Source: Atopsyche davidsoni
Lineage: Eukaryota > Arthropoda > Insecta > Trichoptera > Hydrobiosidae
Direction: 5' to 3'
NCBI GenBank assembly: GCA_022113835.1
Contig: JAILWY010000010.1
Coordinates: forward strand, 13,077,501-13,141,500
Length of the DNA stretch: 64,000 bases
Shown: piece after piece, positions 1-13,390 of the stretch
How the letters are laid out: the number at the start of each line of letters is the position of its first letter
Numbering within the stretch: position 1 is the stretch's first letter
Made by a program: the position numbers and the translations under genes
Notes under the pieces: generated by a model
What the model was told of the DNA's origin: nothing
Databases searched by the model: none
The model's input: the letters and a program-made list of their open reading frames with translations, nothing else

Positions 1-801
1 CCAGTAGAATATTTACGTGGGAGTAACTTTTTGATCTCTACCAAACAAGCCTTCAAAGAATATTTATATTATTTTTTTATAACTAGTTGATAGTTATTAC
101 AAAGATTTTAAAAATAAATTGCAATTTCTTACCTTTATAATATGCAATTTTGTGTTCTTTAAAAATACCAGAAATTTATTGTTTTTTAATACAATAGCTC
201 GACATTTGACATACTTGATATATTGGAATATTTTATTTATTTCGAGGTCTATGAATCCTAATTTTCAAACATAATTAAATATATCATTTTATACATAAAC
301 TAGATTCGATAGTAAAACGTACATGCAATTTCTATAAGATACACGTCCGGGTACACAATACCCCGATAACATATAAGAGTCCGTACGTGATAATTTTTGA
401 TGGGTTATCTTTCTTCTTTACATATTATTACATACATATTGTGATAGACCAGACTATTAAGTTTCTTAGGAATTATCCTAAGAAATATTTAGATATAAGT
501 GGAAACGTCTTAGTTTCTGCCGATTTCCTAGCGAATAAATACTTCGAAACGACTAGAACTCAGACTCAACAACTATCCCAAAAGAATAACAAATATGACT
601 CCAGAAGCAATCGAAAGCGTCGAAAAATCTTAAATTCAAAAACTGATAGTTATTCGGACTTGTTTGAAAAAAATTTTTTTTTTCATTATATATAATTGCT
701 ATTTGTGAAAGTTTTAACAGAACATCCAAAGTAACAAAGTAAGTACTTTATAGTTCACGAAATTATTGTTTTCGTTTTTTTAATTTGATAACATTCTTAA
801 C
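1..801. other. gene-free AT-rich DNA
   Basis: No gene recognised. A 102-codon plus-strand frame at 387-695 has a lysine/arginine/asparagine-rich second half but matches no family I know, and a frame of this length is expected by chance here. The segment ends in a T-rich stretch leading into the AT microsatellite. Confidence 0.6.
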
Positions 802-831
802 ATATATATATATATATATATTTTCCATATA

Positions 832-906
<75 letters not shown>

Positions 907-920
907 TTTATATACATATA
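802..920. repeat. (AT)n microsatellite, interrupted
   Basis: Nearly pure alternating A and T, with short TTTTCC and TTTTA interruptions; the pure core is at 841-901. It can fold on itself and reads as isoleucine/tyrosine runs if translated. Confidence 0.95.
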
Positions 921-1323
921 ATTTTTTTTTTCCATATGTTTTTTTTATAACAATAGAGGATAATCCAAATCCTCCCAAAAAACATTATTTTCTTAGTAAA
1001 ATCACCATTTGAGACGCGCAGTCTTCAAAACGTCTCAAGGATAAAGATGGTTTTTCTTAGAAGAATCGTAAACAGAGTTACCTTTTGAATACGAATCACA
1101 CCCTGTAGTCTTAAAACGAGGATTTCGTATGGGAGTTTCTATGAAAATTCAAGTTTTCTGTACTTTTTCTTGTAAAAGAGAAGGTCTTTTTATGACTTCT
1201 ATGAATTTGAGTATTTTTTTTATACTTTTTTGAAGGTAACACGAAATTTTGTTAAATTTATTAATACTGTGAGATTGTTAACGATTGAGTTTGGTATGAT
1301 TTTCCCCATGTGAAGACAAGTGT

Positions 1324-1362
<39 letters not shown>

Positions 1363-1499
1363 AAATATATTTATATATATTTAATACTATGAAACGAGTC
1401 TGTATTTAATTGTAACTTCCTACCATCGCCTGAAGTATCTTTGATAAAAAAAAAAATCTGTTAAATTTTTACAACATTAAATATTGGTTTTTCAAAATC
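921..1499. other. gene-free AT-rich DNA with a second AT tract
   Basis: Holds a second (AT)n tract at 1326-1358 and otherwise unremarkable AT-rich sequence. No gene seen. Confidence 0.6.
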
Positions 1500-1622
1500 C
1501 TATAAACCCATAACGTAGAGGGTGGTTCTGGACGTAAAGCACCCCCAAGCTAAGCATTAAACAGCGATTAGTCTGCTCAATATTCACGATAGGGTCCTAC
1601 CAAGGTACTTGATATTGATAGT
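1500..1622 (+). pseudogene. degraded 5S rRNA-like sequence
   Basis: The stretch has the right length (about 120 nt) and several ordered matches to animal 5S rRNA. CCATA sits near the 5' end. A GGTTCT block is at 1522-1527. AAGCTAAGCA, an exact match to the internal control region (A box) of animal 5S, is at 1547-1556. GATTAGT and GATAGGGT-like segments follow, then CCAAGG and a closing TTGATAG. The 5' and 3' ends no longer pair well and there seem to be small insertions in the middle, so a working 5S RNA is unlikely. It could be a dispersed 5S pseudogene or the head of a 5S-derived SINE. Recognition is by eye, without an alignment program. Confidence 0.42.
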
Positions 1623-4600
1623 CCTTGGAAATTATACATTTTCAAAACTTCAAGTCTTGGGCAGGTTTGCCACATCGACGGCCGGTATGTCTTTAAAATA
1701 AACGAAGAAATTAAAATATGAAAATTGTGTTTTCTAATGATTTTAAATATATTATTTACAATTCAAATGTTTTATATTAATTTATTTAACAAAGATCCAA
1801 TTAAAACACCCAAATCGCTCCTTTAACAATTTTTATTTTGATTTGTGAGGTTTTTAATTGTTTCGCCATATATGTTTCAGTACATGTTGTAAAAATATAA
1901 GTCCTTCTTTTATAATAAAAAGTTGACAAATAATTTTTATTCACCTCAAAACTAATAAGAATATATTAAAATTTATACATACAATATTACTTATATAATA
2001 AAGCCAAAAAAAATTAACATAAGTTATACTTCGGATAAACAACTCTGACGTCTCATTTCAAAAGTATACCTCATGGAGATTTTCTCTCATTTATGGATTT
2101 TAATTCATACAAATTATATGACAATAAATCGGTAATGCAGTGTACTTAACCAAAATAACACACAACATTTTGCTGTTAGAAGGTTGTTTATTTTGGTATC
2201 ATCGTCATATGCGTTGTGTTTGACTTTACGTAGTTGTCCTTTCTCAACAATATAGTTATACCGTTCGACCAGATGAGATCTTATAATCGCTTTCATAGTC
2301 GTACTTAATCATTTTAAGTACCTACTTAGCTACTCACGTTATAGTCTCCGTTTAAATTATCATTATCCTGATCTATATTCAAGGAGGGTGGAGCGAAAGT
2401 TCTTCAAGACGCCGGCATTACTAAATCTAAATCTAAAATCTAAACGACTCTATGGTATGATGGCACGGTTGCGTACAATGCCTTATCAATATGTGATGAG
2501 AATTCCTAAAGAATATAATAGGAGCTAATCTCATATTCTCAGGCGAAACAAAAATGTTACCAATAAATAGTATTTATTTACATTCATTAAAATAATTGAA
2601 CTGTAAAGTATTTACACACTCTGTATATATATATTAAATACAATAAAATGTTTAATCACATAAAGTGCTTTTGTTTATTTTATATTGATGAAATAATAAA
2701 TAAGATAAACTTTTCATTAAGAAAACTGCTTATGTTACAAGATTCAACTGAAATCAATAAAACGCTGTTTTAGAACTAATTGTTATGAACATTAACAATT
2801 TTAATTGATCATAAAATAAATTATAAATCCTTATCGCGGCTTATTTCTCATATACAATTGAAATTGTTAAATATCGAGATCATTCTTCTTTTGTGGTAAT
2901 ACATTTTAAGAAAGACTTTAAGATTTGCCAATGGATTGATTCGTACTTTAAACAAAGCAATTAATGTGAAATTATTGGAAGTGAAAACGTAAATGTGATA
3001 AAGGAAGCCTTATTTTATGAAAATGTGTTACTTGAAAGGGCATTTCTTGTGAACGAAAATTAGTAACGCATTTACTAACACTTCATATTCCACAATAATC
3101 AAAATAGTAATAGAAATTTGTGTAGAAATAAAAAATTACACGGTGTGTTATCATTTATACGGGTGAATTTGATGTGGTAAATGAAGGGTGAATTTATAGG
3201 CTGTTGGAAACTTTACACTAGAAATGAAATTTCTTGTGCTAATACTCTCTTCGGATCATGTGTGGAACATGTCAAATGCGCACTTCAAGTGATCTTCCAA
3301 CGTTGGTACCCGAGATTCTATTAAAGATTATTATTTACAGGACTAGTATACCAGCTTATAAAAATAATGGCCGTTTCAGTAATTTAAACAAATATGAAAA
3401 AACAAAGTATCATTATAATTGCAATATTATTTCATTAAGGATATTAACATATTAAATATTGAAGCAAAAATTTCTAAAAAAATTTAAATATTTGTTTAAC
3501 TTAAATAGATCTACACTGGAATTGATCATAAAAATATTCAGTTTCGGTCAATTATATAATTTTTAATTATTTTATCAATCGATATACTAAGATTGAAACA
3601 ACACATTGACTGATATTGTTCCATCGTGTAAGTTGATTGTTCACTCATAACTGCGTATTATTCTTCAGTTTTCAGTTCTGAAACTCTGCCTGGCGTCTAA
3701 TAATTGAATTATCTAGAGAGAGGGGAGGGTGTGGAGGCTTTCGCGCCTTAAGAAAATATCAGAGAAGGTTTGCAGGGAAAATATGTACACGGCTAATCGA
3801 ATCATATCGCTTGGAAGTGCGTGGGGTTGGTTATTGAATTATATTTGCTGCGTAAGGGGTGAAGACACTTCGAGAACGTCTCAGGACTACCCTGATATAA
3901 TCTTAATTATTTTAAAATATAGCTCTAGTACCAAAATCAAGTATTTATCATGTAGATATTTCAAGGAGCGATGTAAGTATAAATTATTTGGAAAGAATTT
4001 GTAGTTAAAATTTTAAAAGAAAGCAATATATTTTACTATAAATTAAAGATGTTTGTTACATCTTGAATAATATTCGATGCTTCTGAAAATCTTACTTGCA
4101 TATTTATATGTGTATATAAACTGTACAGGAGAGACATTTGCTTAAAGTAAATTATTCATGAATATCACAATGAGAATAAATAATAAATAAACTGTACTTT
4201 CTTGTATCAAGAACATAATGTAAAAAAATCATAATATCCAACAATCGCGTATTTTTTGTGGTTCAAAATGTACAAAAGTATGGTTAACGCATCCAACGAG
4301 GGCCCCTGGCCTTAGGCTTCGCATCTCTTTCGATTCTTTGATGTAAGATTGGATTGGTGTTGATTAGGTTATTTCATTCTTTGTTTCATATGAGAGAGGA
4401 TTTTTTTGAAATTATATTACCTTTGAGTTAGTTTTTTTCAGCTATTTAATTTATATTTCAAAATTCACCCCAAGAAAATCAATAATTATTTATCCATTTT
4501 CACAATTATCCATATTTTCAAGATTTTATAAATGTGTCCTCACAGTCTATGTCTGCAGCTGTTTATTTTCCAGGTTCGGATATTTAAGGTTCAAATACCT

Positions 4601-6683
4601 TCATGAAATAAGGTGTGCAATATGCAACCAATAATATAATATGTGACCAAAAATATTAAATTTATATTTTTTTTAATAATAATTTAATAGCCTCAACACT
4701 CTGTCACTCACAATTTATAGATAGAGTATTTAAGCAAGGTATTTATGCTACTTTCGTTATTATTTTAATGACATTAGTTATCTGGAATATATAAATAATA
4801 AAAACATACATTAAAATTAAATACCAAGGTATAAATTATCCTAAAACTGTATCTGTATTGGAAAAAATAACTTATTTATCAGTCGTATCTTCAGCTAAAA
4901 ATTATTCTTCACTCACTCAAGCGTGCCTTAGCTTTCTCAATTCGAATTTTTAATTTACATTAACGAAAATTTAGATAATAATAAGGCAATAATTTCTAAT
5001 ATCAAATGATATGGTCACACCTGTTTATGATTTATGATAAAAATGATAGTTTCAATGTGATAAATCATGGTTACAGTGATATATTATAATTGCAGTAAAT
5101 ATATGTTAATTGGACAATAAATAATGTTATTATATTATTTAAAAAGATTAAAAAATCATTCGCAGAATCCACGTCACAGCATTTAAATAAAGGACCAAAA
5201 GCTCAATTTAGTCGATTCGAGTTTTATGTGGGGATTCCCTATCTCTGTCTCGTGTGTTCCTTCTCAATTAGTTCCCTCCCCACGGACGCAACTGGATGAC
5301 TTTTTCAGCAGTATGATTAATGGTCCACGCCAGAAAAAGTTTTTTCAATTACAGAAGAAAACCCGAAATTACGGACGCCAATGGGGAGACGTCTGAACGC
5401 TGCAAGGAAAAATAGCTCAGTGAATTTTGTAATAGAATTCAAAATTTTAATATTTTTTCCACTTTTACAATCTAAAGTGCCACTTTAAATAAAATTTGCT
5501 AATGTTGTCTGGAACCCCACTTCATTTAAAATATTTCGAGTAATTAATTGTATTTTTGTTTAGTATATTCATATTTTTATTTAAGAAAAAGTTAATATTA
5601 AATAATAAATACTTCATTGGTTTTTTTCTATCTATAAGGTTCTTATTTTTTATTTAAAACAAAATGCATATTGAAATATTACAAAAAATACACCTCAACG
5701 TTTTTATTAGCCCTTATTTTCTTTTTCCGGTCTAGGTTTCAAGCATCTTATCTTCATTCTAGGCATCTTCAGGAAATACCTTAAAAGAAAATGGCGTAAC
5801 GGTATCACGTCTCTAGATTTATATTCTTCCTCCACCTAATGCATGGAAGGGATTATAATCATAAATTTATTTGTTTCTTAAAAGTGTAATAATAGGAAAT
5901 TTTTAATGTTTTGAAATTCGATCATAATGGAAAAAACTTATTTTAGATCATGGTGTGTGTATGATATTTCTCTATTCGTTATCATATTAAATATGCGATC
6001 AAAATTTAAAATATATATTTTTTTCAATAACATATGTGAATATTTTTTACTTTTTCAATGTTAATTAACTTTCAGAAATGTATCTCAATTGGGCTTAAAA
6101 TTTAAAAAATATTTTAAGATAATGTAAAAAATGTTCTACAAACAACAGCATTTGAACACCAAAAAATATAAGGAAAGAAGAGCCTTATAAAAGCTGAAAA
6201 CAACCATAAGTAATACTTTCTCACCCTCTTAATAACCTTCAAAATAACATACATTGTTCACTTAATTGATAGAAATAGTTGATTATATTCATATCTTTAC
6301 ACATCAAAAGTAAAAAAATTTATGCTCTAAACAGAACCCTTAAACTTAAATTGTTCTTTGTTTATTACCGGCTTTGTATATAACAACTTAAAATCTCTTT
6401 AAAACAAACGATTCCTATGTATAATATAATGAAGAGAACACTAATTGTCAAAACATTGAGTCTGTATGGGAATCAAAGCGGATTCTAAAATATTTGATAA
6501 CTAAACGGTAATTCTGTTGTATTTGAAGGTTAAAGATTGAATATTTAGCTGATTTATTGGTTCCCCATGTCTAAAATATTGATGTTTTGTTGAAGAGATT
6601 GGTGTTAATAGTGGTGTTTTACTAAAAACAAATTAAATTCAAACATATTAAACAGAAGTATATTATTTTTTCTTTAATTTTCA
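1623..6683. other. gene desert with small G+C-richer patches
   Basis: No gene recognised. Slightly G+C-richer patches lie at 3665-3900, 4295-4340 (a GGGCCCCTGGCC stretch like the ends of some DNA transposons) and 5215-5410. A 91-codon frame at 3729-4004 covers the first patch but resembles no known protein. Confidence 0.55.
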
Positions 6684-6755
6684 CCAGATGCTCTTACCGA
6701 TTGAGCATAGCTGGTTAGAGAACTTGACTGTGTTGTCTACCGAGGTGTGGGTTTA
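6684..6755 (+). pseudogene. degenerate tRNA-like sequence
   Basis: Reading plus, AGCTGGTTAGAG (6709-6720) looks like a tRNA D-arm. It is followed by an anticodon-arm-like stretch and GAGGTGTGGGTTT, where the T-arm should be; GGTTCGAATCC is lost after GGGTT. Overlapping it on the minus strand, GCTCAATCGGTAAGAGC (complement of 6690-6706) is a second, better D-arm and A-box match. No acceptor stem is seen. It is best taken as a tRNA pseudogene or the head of a tRNA-derived SINE. Confidence 0.35.
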
Positions 6756-7029
6756 TTTTATATAATTTCGGGGGTTTTGGACTTCGTTTCAATAACCCAA
6801 AAATTTTTCATTTATATAAAATGTCAAATAATATACATTGGCAAAAACTATTACATCAAAAATATTTCTAAGCAATCATTCATCGTAAAACACAACATCT
6901 AAATACTAAATATGTATTTCTCAATAATCAAAATAAAAATGGTTTTAAATTTTTTTTTATAAACAAAGATTTAACAAGCAAAAATTATATTATTTGAAAT
7001 CAAATAAATTCATTGTAGAAATGGTACTT
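6756..7029. other. AT-rich spacer
   Basis: No gene or clear repeat seen. Confidence 0.5.
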
Positions 7030-7380
7030 TCACTAGAGATTTCGTGTTAGAGGCGTCTTTGCAACTCGTGAGAGAAAAGCGCCAATTAATCAAGAATATT
7101 TATATTTCGGGAAGAAAAGCGAAAGGCGCAGGCCAGAGCGAGGCTTCTCGAACTGGGCCGTTCAGTCCACTGGACTGTCGGAACTAATTTAAGATTTATT
7201 GCTCGGGAGATACGCGAACTGGGGCCAAATTGTGCGTGAAAGTTGTGAATTTACAAGACGAATGTGAGCTGACTCGTTAGGACGTTTAAATGACAAGTCG
7301 AGAAGTATTGTTATTCTGCTGAGACGCTGGCAGAACACGTTTGTGTCGAGATAAAAGAGATGTGCGTTTCTAGAGCTGTT
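7030..7380. promoter_or_regulatory. G+C-rich island, possible cis-regulatory element
   Basis: About 350 bp of clearly higher G+C than both flanks, with no usable reading frame. It contains a perfect 7-bp inverted repeat around one base, CAGTCCA-c-TGGACTG at 7163-7177, the form expected of a dimeric protein site. Composition and lack of coding potential suggest conserved non-coding sequence. Function is inferred only. Confidence 0.25.
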
Positions 7381-10300
7381 TTAACTTACAAAATATTACA
7401 TAAACTGTGCTATTTTTTTTTTCTCGTAATATATTTTATTTTATTCACATGTGAAAATATAGAACTATATGTTTATATAATAGACATATAGCATTGATAT
7501 TTAACGTTAATTTATTTTTGTTGAATCCAAATGAAAAAAAAAATTCAACATTGCCATATTCCTATTACTTAGCCATTTATACTTATATTAAGTCAACAAC
7601 GATATTTTTGAGAACCTTTATGTTAGCTTTTTAGTTAATGGTTGAGATAAGGTCTTTCAATACCGCAAACAGTGACTGGTACGGCTTATGGCTATTTCCC
7701 CTGAGATATAGTACTAGAAAAGATTTTTATACCAAAAAATAACGAATTGTTAGTAAAATTATAAATAGTGCACATGTTTAACCTTTATTTGGTCAGTTGT
7801 AATCTATGTAGTTTTGCTTTGAGCTGATTGTTCAAAAAAAAACAACACGCCCTTGATCAATAAATCATCCCAAAATACTAGACGTCATGCTCCAAATAAA
7901 AAAAGCGTACCAGGATTGTAAGTTGCCATAATTAATATAAGATTTCTATAAGAAAAAATCGCTGAGTAACGTTTCGCTTGCGCATTGTAAATTTGTAGGT
8001 CAAACTAAAGCTCTCTGAAAAACTATGCCAGATTTTAACTTACCACTTAGTGTAAAGAATATAAAAACAGTTGGATCATTCAAAGTTTATTTTGTTTTAC
8101 TATTTAAATATATGAATGATTCTAAATATAGGGTTTTTTTTTAAATTCCACTCTCATTCTTTAAAATTTTTAAAATAAATAAATATCTAATTATAATTTT
8201 CCTTCAAAAGCAATGGAGGTTATAATTATACATGTATGTAAAATTGAGACAGAATAATGATTTTATAACAAAAGGATTCCAATTTAAATAATAGATCTAC
8301 CGCAATAAATCAAAACTCAGAGAAACCAACTAAAAAACTCTCAACTTTGAATCCTGAAATCAAACTCCGAACATAATAATCAGCATTTCATGGCAAAAAA
8401 CCGGACAATAGTTGATGTAAATTAGCCCAGAAAACTTTTGTACCCCTCGAAGGCTTCGATTCTAATATCATGGCATTGTCTTCATCCCCCGTAATAAATT
8501 ATTCAAACCCTCCCTTAGAATCACACCTCTATTGTGTTATATTTTGTCTCCGGTACAAATGAGAGACACAATAGGACAATCGATGGATTTCAGGTCTTTG
8601 CAGAACCTTAGCAAACAATTTAAATTGCTTGAATACTTTGTTTGATTATGAATTTGATTGTTATCAGTGATTTGTGAATTGCGATATTCTGATTTTGACT
8701 TTATTTAAAATTATTTAGAACTATTTTGAGATTATCTCTACCCTTTTATTAATTTATTACCTTTTATCACGTTTTAATTACTTTTGTGTTTTAATATCGT
8801 CTAATCACAAGGAAAATTTAAGCTTTTATTAGGGCTGAGTAACCAAATTACAATTAAAGCATGAAAATATTGTCACCTTATAACTTTTTTTATTAAACGG
8901 AAAATTTTTTTAAAACCTGTGTTGTCACATAATACATGTAAAAGATGTAATAGATTTACGTACATTCACATTAATGATTACATAACTCATTAATCAATTT
9001 TAAATATTATCTAAATAAATGGTTGAATAAATAACACGCCAAAGTTCACAAAGGACGCTGATCGGATACAGCTGGGTAATTATATCCAAGTTGGTTGTGA
9101 GGACTGCAACTGGTACTTCTCCAGGTTAATGGATATTAATTTAATAATGATTGAACTTGTAGAGTACAACATATTAACGCCACCTGCAGCATAGGAGCGT
9201 TAGTTTAGACAGTATTCGCGTGTGCGCATTGAGGCGAATAACCAATTTCCTGTCTGAGGAAACTCTGCGGGGCACGGCATTCAGGAAGATATGTCAATTC
9301 ATGGAGGATGCTCAATGCAAACTCGGCGTGAATATATATGCACTGAACTAATTCTTTGTTTTGAAAATAACTATAATTATAAATCTGCTCCTTGTTTTCT
9401 CGTGTAAAATATGCGCTGAACATGTATGTATATTTTATGATGGATTGCACAAGTAATAAATACATATCGACGTCAAACTTACGGCTTAATTTGGTGCTTT
9501 ATAAGCGTTTCAATTATTATATGTAATCATTGTTCTCGCTTTTCAGGTTTCTATAATTTTGAATTCATATCATCATAATTTTTACGCCCCTTACCACTTA
9601 TTTCTTCCTATAATCTAGTCGCATGAGTTGCAAACTATTACATGCATTCACGATTTCAATAAAACTCTGATTCGATTGATATATATTATTTTTATTCAAT
9701 TGGTTTATATTTTCAATCTTTGGATTTAAATTTAATTTTTTAAGTTAAAATACTTTTAAACACTAAAACATTTTGACAAAACAGAAAAAAGACAACCTTA
9801 ACCATCAATCGATAACCATCTTTACCATCATTGGCCACATTTATAACAATCTGTTTTATAGCCAATCGATATATGAAACGCCGAGGAAAACTTTTTTTTA
9901 TGCACGGATGCGGCTCGTAAACATATATTACATACACAAGTAACCTGATATTGTAAAAAATTGAGTTTAATAAATATGTAATATTAATTATTTCTATCTC
10001 ATTCAACTGCTATTCCTCATAATTTTGTTACTTGAAGGGACCCTTTGAGATCTCAGGAGTTGTGGTTAGGAAATTGGTAGCTTACGATGCATCGCGGTAA
10101 ACAGAGAATTGTTTGTGATTGTTGACTGCAGGTAGATCTGAGTTCCCAGTGATACCTCAATGTTCTTAAGTACTTTATATTTGATTGCCTTTGCACTGAT
10201 CCAAGCAATTATTGACACATCGAAGTTAATTAATTCTGTTTTGTGCTAGCTAATAGGTTTATATGAGTTGCATGATAACTGTATAGTTATCTTGTTATTT

Positions 10301-11619
10301 AATTAAAGCCAATAAAATAAATATTGTATGCGTCAAACAATTAAAATGTTTCTATAAGAGAAAAAAATATGTTTCTTATTTATAACAATGAATTACAAGG
10401 ACAAAGAGTAAAACCTCTTAAAATCGTTTGTTATTTAGAGTACAAAAGCCACATACTTTTTCCCACAAAAAAAATAAAAGTCAGTTAATTTAATTTAAAA
10501 TGCTTTTAATTTTTTTTCAACCATTAAAAGACTGTATTAGTTTTATCATTTTCTAGCAAAAATAGCAAACACTTTCATTTTAAATTTTTTTTTGCGTTTG
10601 TCATAAGAAAACTATCTTCTTTGTAATAGGGAAATTGTAAAACCAATATATTTTGAGAGTTCTTTATACCCCCATTTTTAGTATCAGAAGGATACAATCG
10701 ATGAACGCCAGAGCTAACAGACATGTAGGTGCTAGATTCGTCCGTCTCTTTCACAAATATTTTACACGCGAATTGAGCAGATATAAACGATAATAATTGT
10801 GTATTTTTTGCTAAAATAGAGTTTAAAAAGCTGTAAATATCATTTGAAAGCATGATTTATTAAACCTAATATATTTTTATATAATATAATTTGGTAAAAT
10901 ACAATTGAAAGTTCTTTTTTAAGTAAAATCAAAAAAAATACCACTTCGTCATTAAATTGCCTTTTTTATTTTTTATTTTTCATTTTTATACATTGTTGTT
11001 ATAATTATATATATATATATATAACATTAAAATTCATATATTTTATTACTAAATTATGACAAAAACAATTGTATTAAGGTTTAATTTTTAAGTTTTATAA
11101 TATACATCAAAAATTGAGAAATCAATTATACATGAAACATTTCAGATTAGGATCTTTTTTAAATAAATTTGTTTGTTAGATTTATGAGTCAAGTACAGAA
11201 ATAATGTTAACATTGTAGAAAAATCTAAATGTCATTTTATTTCATATAATATGTATGTTACTATCAAAATTAAAAGCAATTATACTGTGCAAACTGTTGC
11301 ACTGTACAAACTAACTGAGAGATGACCAGACGATTATTATTATAACGATTTCTAATAAACCTTTTTGAGTAATGGAAGCGTAAAAATTTCATGTGGTTAA
11401 GATATTATTTTTTGCTATTCTAATTGCATTACTGCTGTTAATTTATTATAAATATAACATATTTCTAGTAAATTAGCGCTTTAATGTGATTAAACTGAAG
11501 CCTGCTCTAAAATTGAAGAAACGTTTTATGAATACTATTTTACACGTTTTTGTGGCATTTTTTCAAGAGTAGCTAAAATAACCAAGAAAAGTTTAAAAAA
11601 TAAATTAAACGCTCGCTAG
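7381..11619. other. gene desert
   Basis: AT-rich with no recognised gene. A short (AT)n tract lies at 11005-11023, and modestly G+C-richer patches at 9040-9320 and 10030-10170. The 86-92-codon minus-strand frames at 9205-9465, 9740-10006 and 10575-10853 are chance-sized and match nothing I recognise. Confidence 0.55.
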
Positions 11620-11790
11620 ATAACCCCTCTGCTGCCGGCACTCACAACTCACTGCAATTGTCCCGAACAACACGACCCCCTTCTACGCCAAGTCACCCTC
11701 TCTCCCTCCCTGCGTATCTTCCCCTAAAAGCGTTACCTTATCGCGCCTATTTCTTTCAGTCCTTATCGAAAACTGCTACACTTAACTGGA
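11620..11790. promoter_or_regulatory. G+C-rich island
   Basis: A pyrimidine-rich, G+C-elevated patch (CTGCCGGCAC, CACGACCCCC and CT runs) between AT-rich flanks. No reading frame or known repeat is recognised. Confidence 0.2.
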
Positions 11791-13119
11791 AATCGCACCA
11801 ACTCTCAAGATTTACATAAATTGGTAGAAATTACACCCCTAAAAAGTTTTATTACACAACTAAGGGATGGTTTTTAAATTGTTCTTATGTACATTGATGA
11901 AATATAGATTGACGAAAGATTTTTATTTGAATAAATGATTTAAATCTGTATTATTTATTATTATTATTATATTGAATTTTGGTTTTTGGTATATCATAAT
12001 AACCATGCTAAAAATATTAAAGTAAATAATGTTTTTTTTTGTCTAGTTTTCGATTCACAAAATTACCTTTTAAAAGTACAGGGTAACAGAAAAGTTTTAT
12101 TTGATATTATTAATCTATTGTTATTTACGCAAATGTAAATAAGTACCAAAAACAACTGTTATCTAATGAGACTTACATACAAAATACGTACAAAATTTCA
12201 ATTTTTCTCTCACAATCATTCTAATGAAAAAAAAAATAGTGCAAATTTTTCTGTTTTTTAGATGCCACGAAGAAGTGAGGTATATTTTGTTTATATTATT
12301 GAATTCAATGCACTACCAAAAGACATCATTCTATTCACATAATTACTACACAATTCGATCAGACATGTCTGAAGACGCAGCCCTACTTCTCACTTTAAGG
12401 GTGCCTTTTCACTTCATGGCGGAAATAGCACCTCAAATGAGACGAGTGACTCGCACAGCAGATTGTGCGAATTTAGCTTTCTATTAATAAATTGTATTAA
12501 AATAGTAACACTACATTTTTGAAACTATAACTAAAATAATTAAAAAAACGATCTATTACACTGACTTTGTAAAAATTATCACATGCTCAGAAACAACTAA
12601 ATTTGATAGTTTAAATCAGGAAAAATACATGTGAGATGGCAATGTGAGTATAAGAATGAGTGACCAGATATTTTTAATTTTCAGCGGCGGTCTATTAGCA
12701 ATGTATGTGTTAAGTGATCGTAAAAAAAGTATTTATTAAAAGCCAAAAACAAGTTTTAATTTAAAATAAACAAAGATAATACTAAATTATAATTCAATTT
12801 CATTTTTTTTTGATAAGAAAATAATGATTACTTCTCACAAACTGATTAGTCAATGTGAGACGGGCATCAGAGATGTGTACATATCAGACAGGCGGGCGAC
12901 TAGGAATAGTTACACGGTCGACGCTTCGACCACCCCAAATATATACGAATGAAAAATAAAACCTTTTCAAGTTTGTTTTGTAAAACCTGTAACTTATATA
13001 AGGGTTTTAAAATTATATCACAGTATTTGAAACCGTCCCTTTAGTATAAATCCAAACAACAATGCCACATCCTTTATATAGAAGAAAACTACTACATCTC
13101 GGTTCAAATTCTCCCTACA
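11791..13119. other. gene desert
   Basis: No gene recognised. A small G+C-richer patch at 12370-12480 includes CATGGCGG, which resembles part of a YY1/Pho site. Another patch at 12860-12940 has a 6-bp inverted repeat, GGTCGA/TCGACC. Confidence 0.5.
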
Positions 13120-13390
13120 GGTGAATGCGCCCTTGAGTCGGGTAATTGAGCGAGTGAGAAAAGTAAAATAAATAAGGCCAACTGCGTCTGCCGCTGACAG
13201 AGGCTGTGGGGGTGCCTTTCAAATAAATGGAACGCGGGTGCTTTTTTGAAACAATTTTTTTATATTGGACGCAGAGGCGTGAATTTTGTGGCGGCGGTGG
13301 TGGAAGGCTTTTTACTTGTGTAAAGGTACATTAAGCTATTATCCTATGGGAGATGCTTTAGTGGTCCGCCCGTCCGAGTGCTTCTACTCT
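13120..13390. promoter_or_regulatory. G+C-rich island
   Basis: About 270 bp of elevated G+C containing a homeodomain-like TAATTGAG core near 13143-13150 and a GGCGGCGG stretch near 13291. No coding frame. A cis-regulatory role is possible but unproven. Confidence 0.22.

Noticed and set aside
387..695. 102-codon plus-strand frame
   Set aside because: No known domain, no convincing splice or promoter context, and a few frames of this length are expected by chance at this A+T content.
3729..4004. 91-codon plus-strand frame over a G+C-richer patch
   Set aside because: The peptide shows no recognisable family, and lower A+T alone extends open frames.
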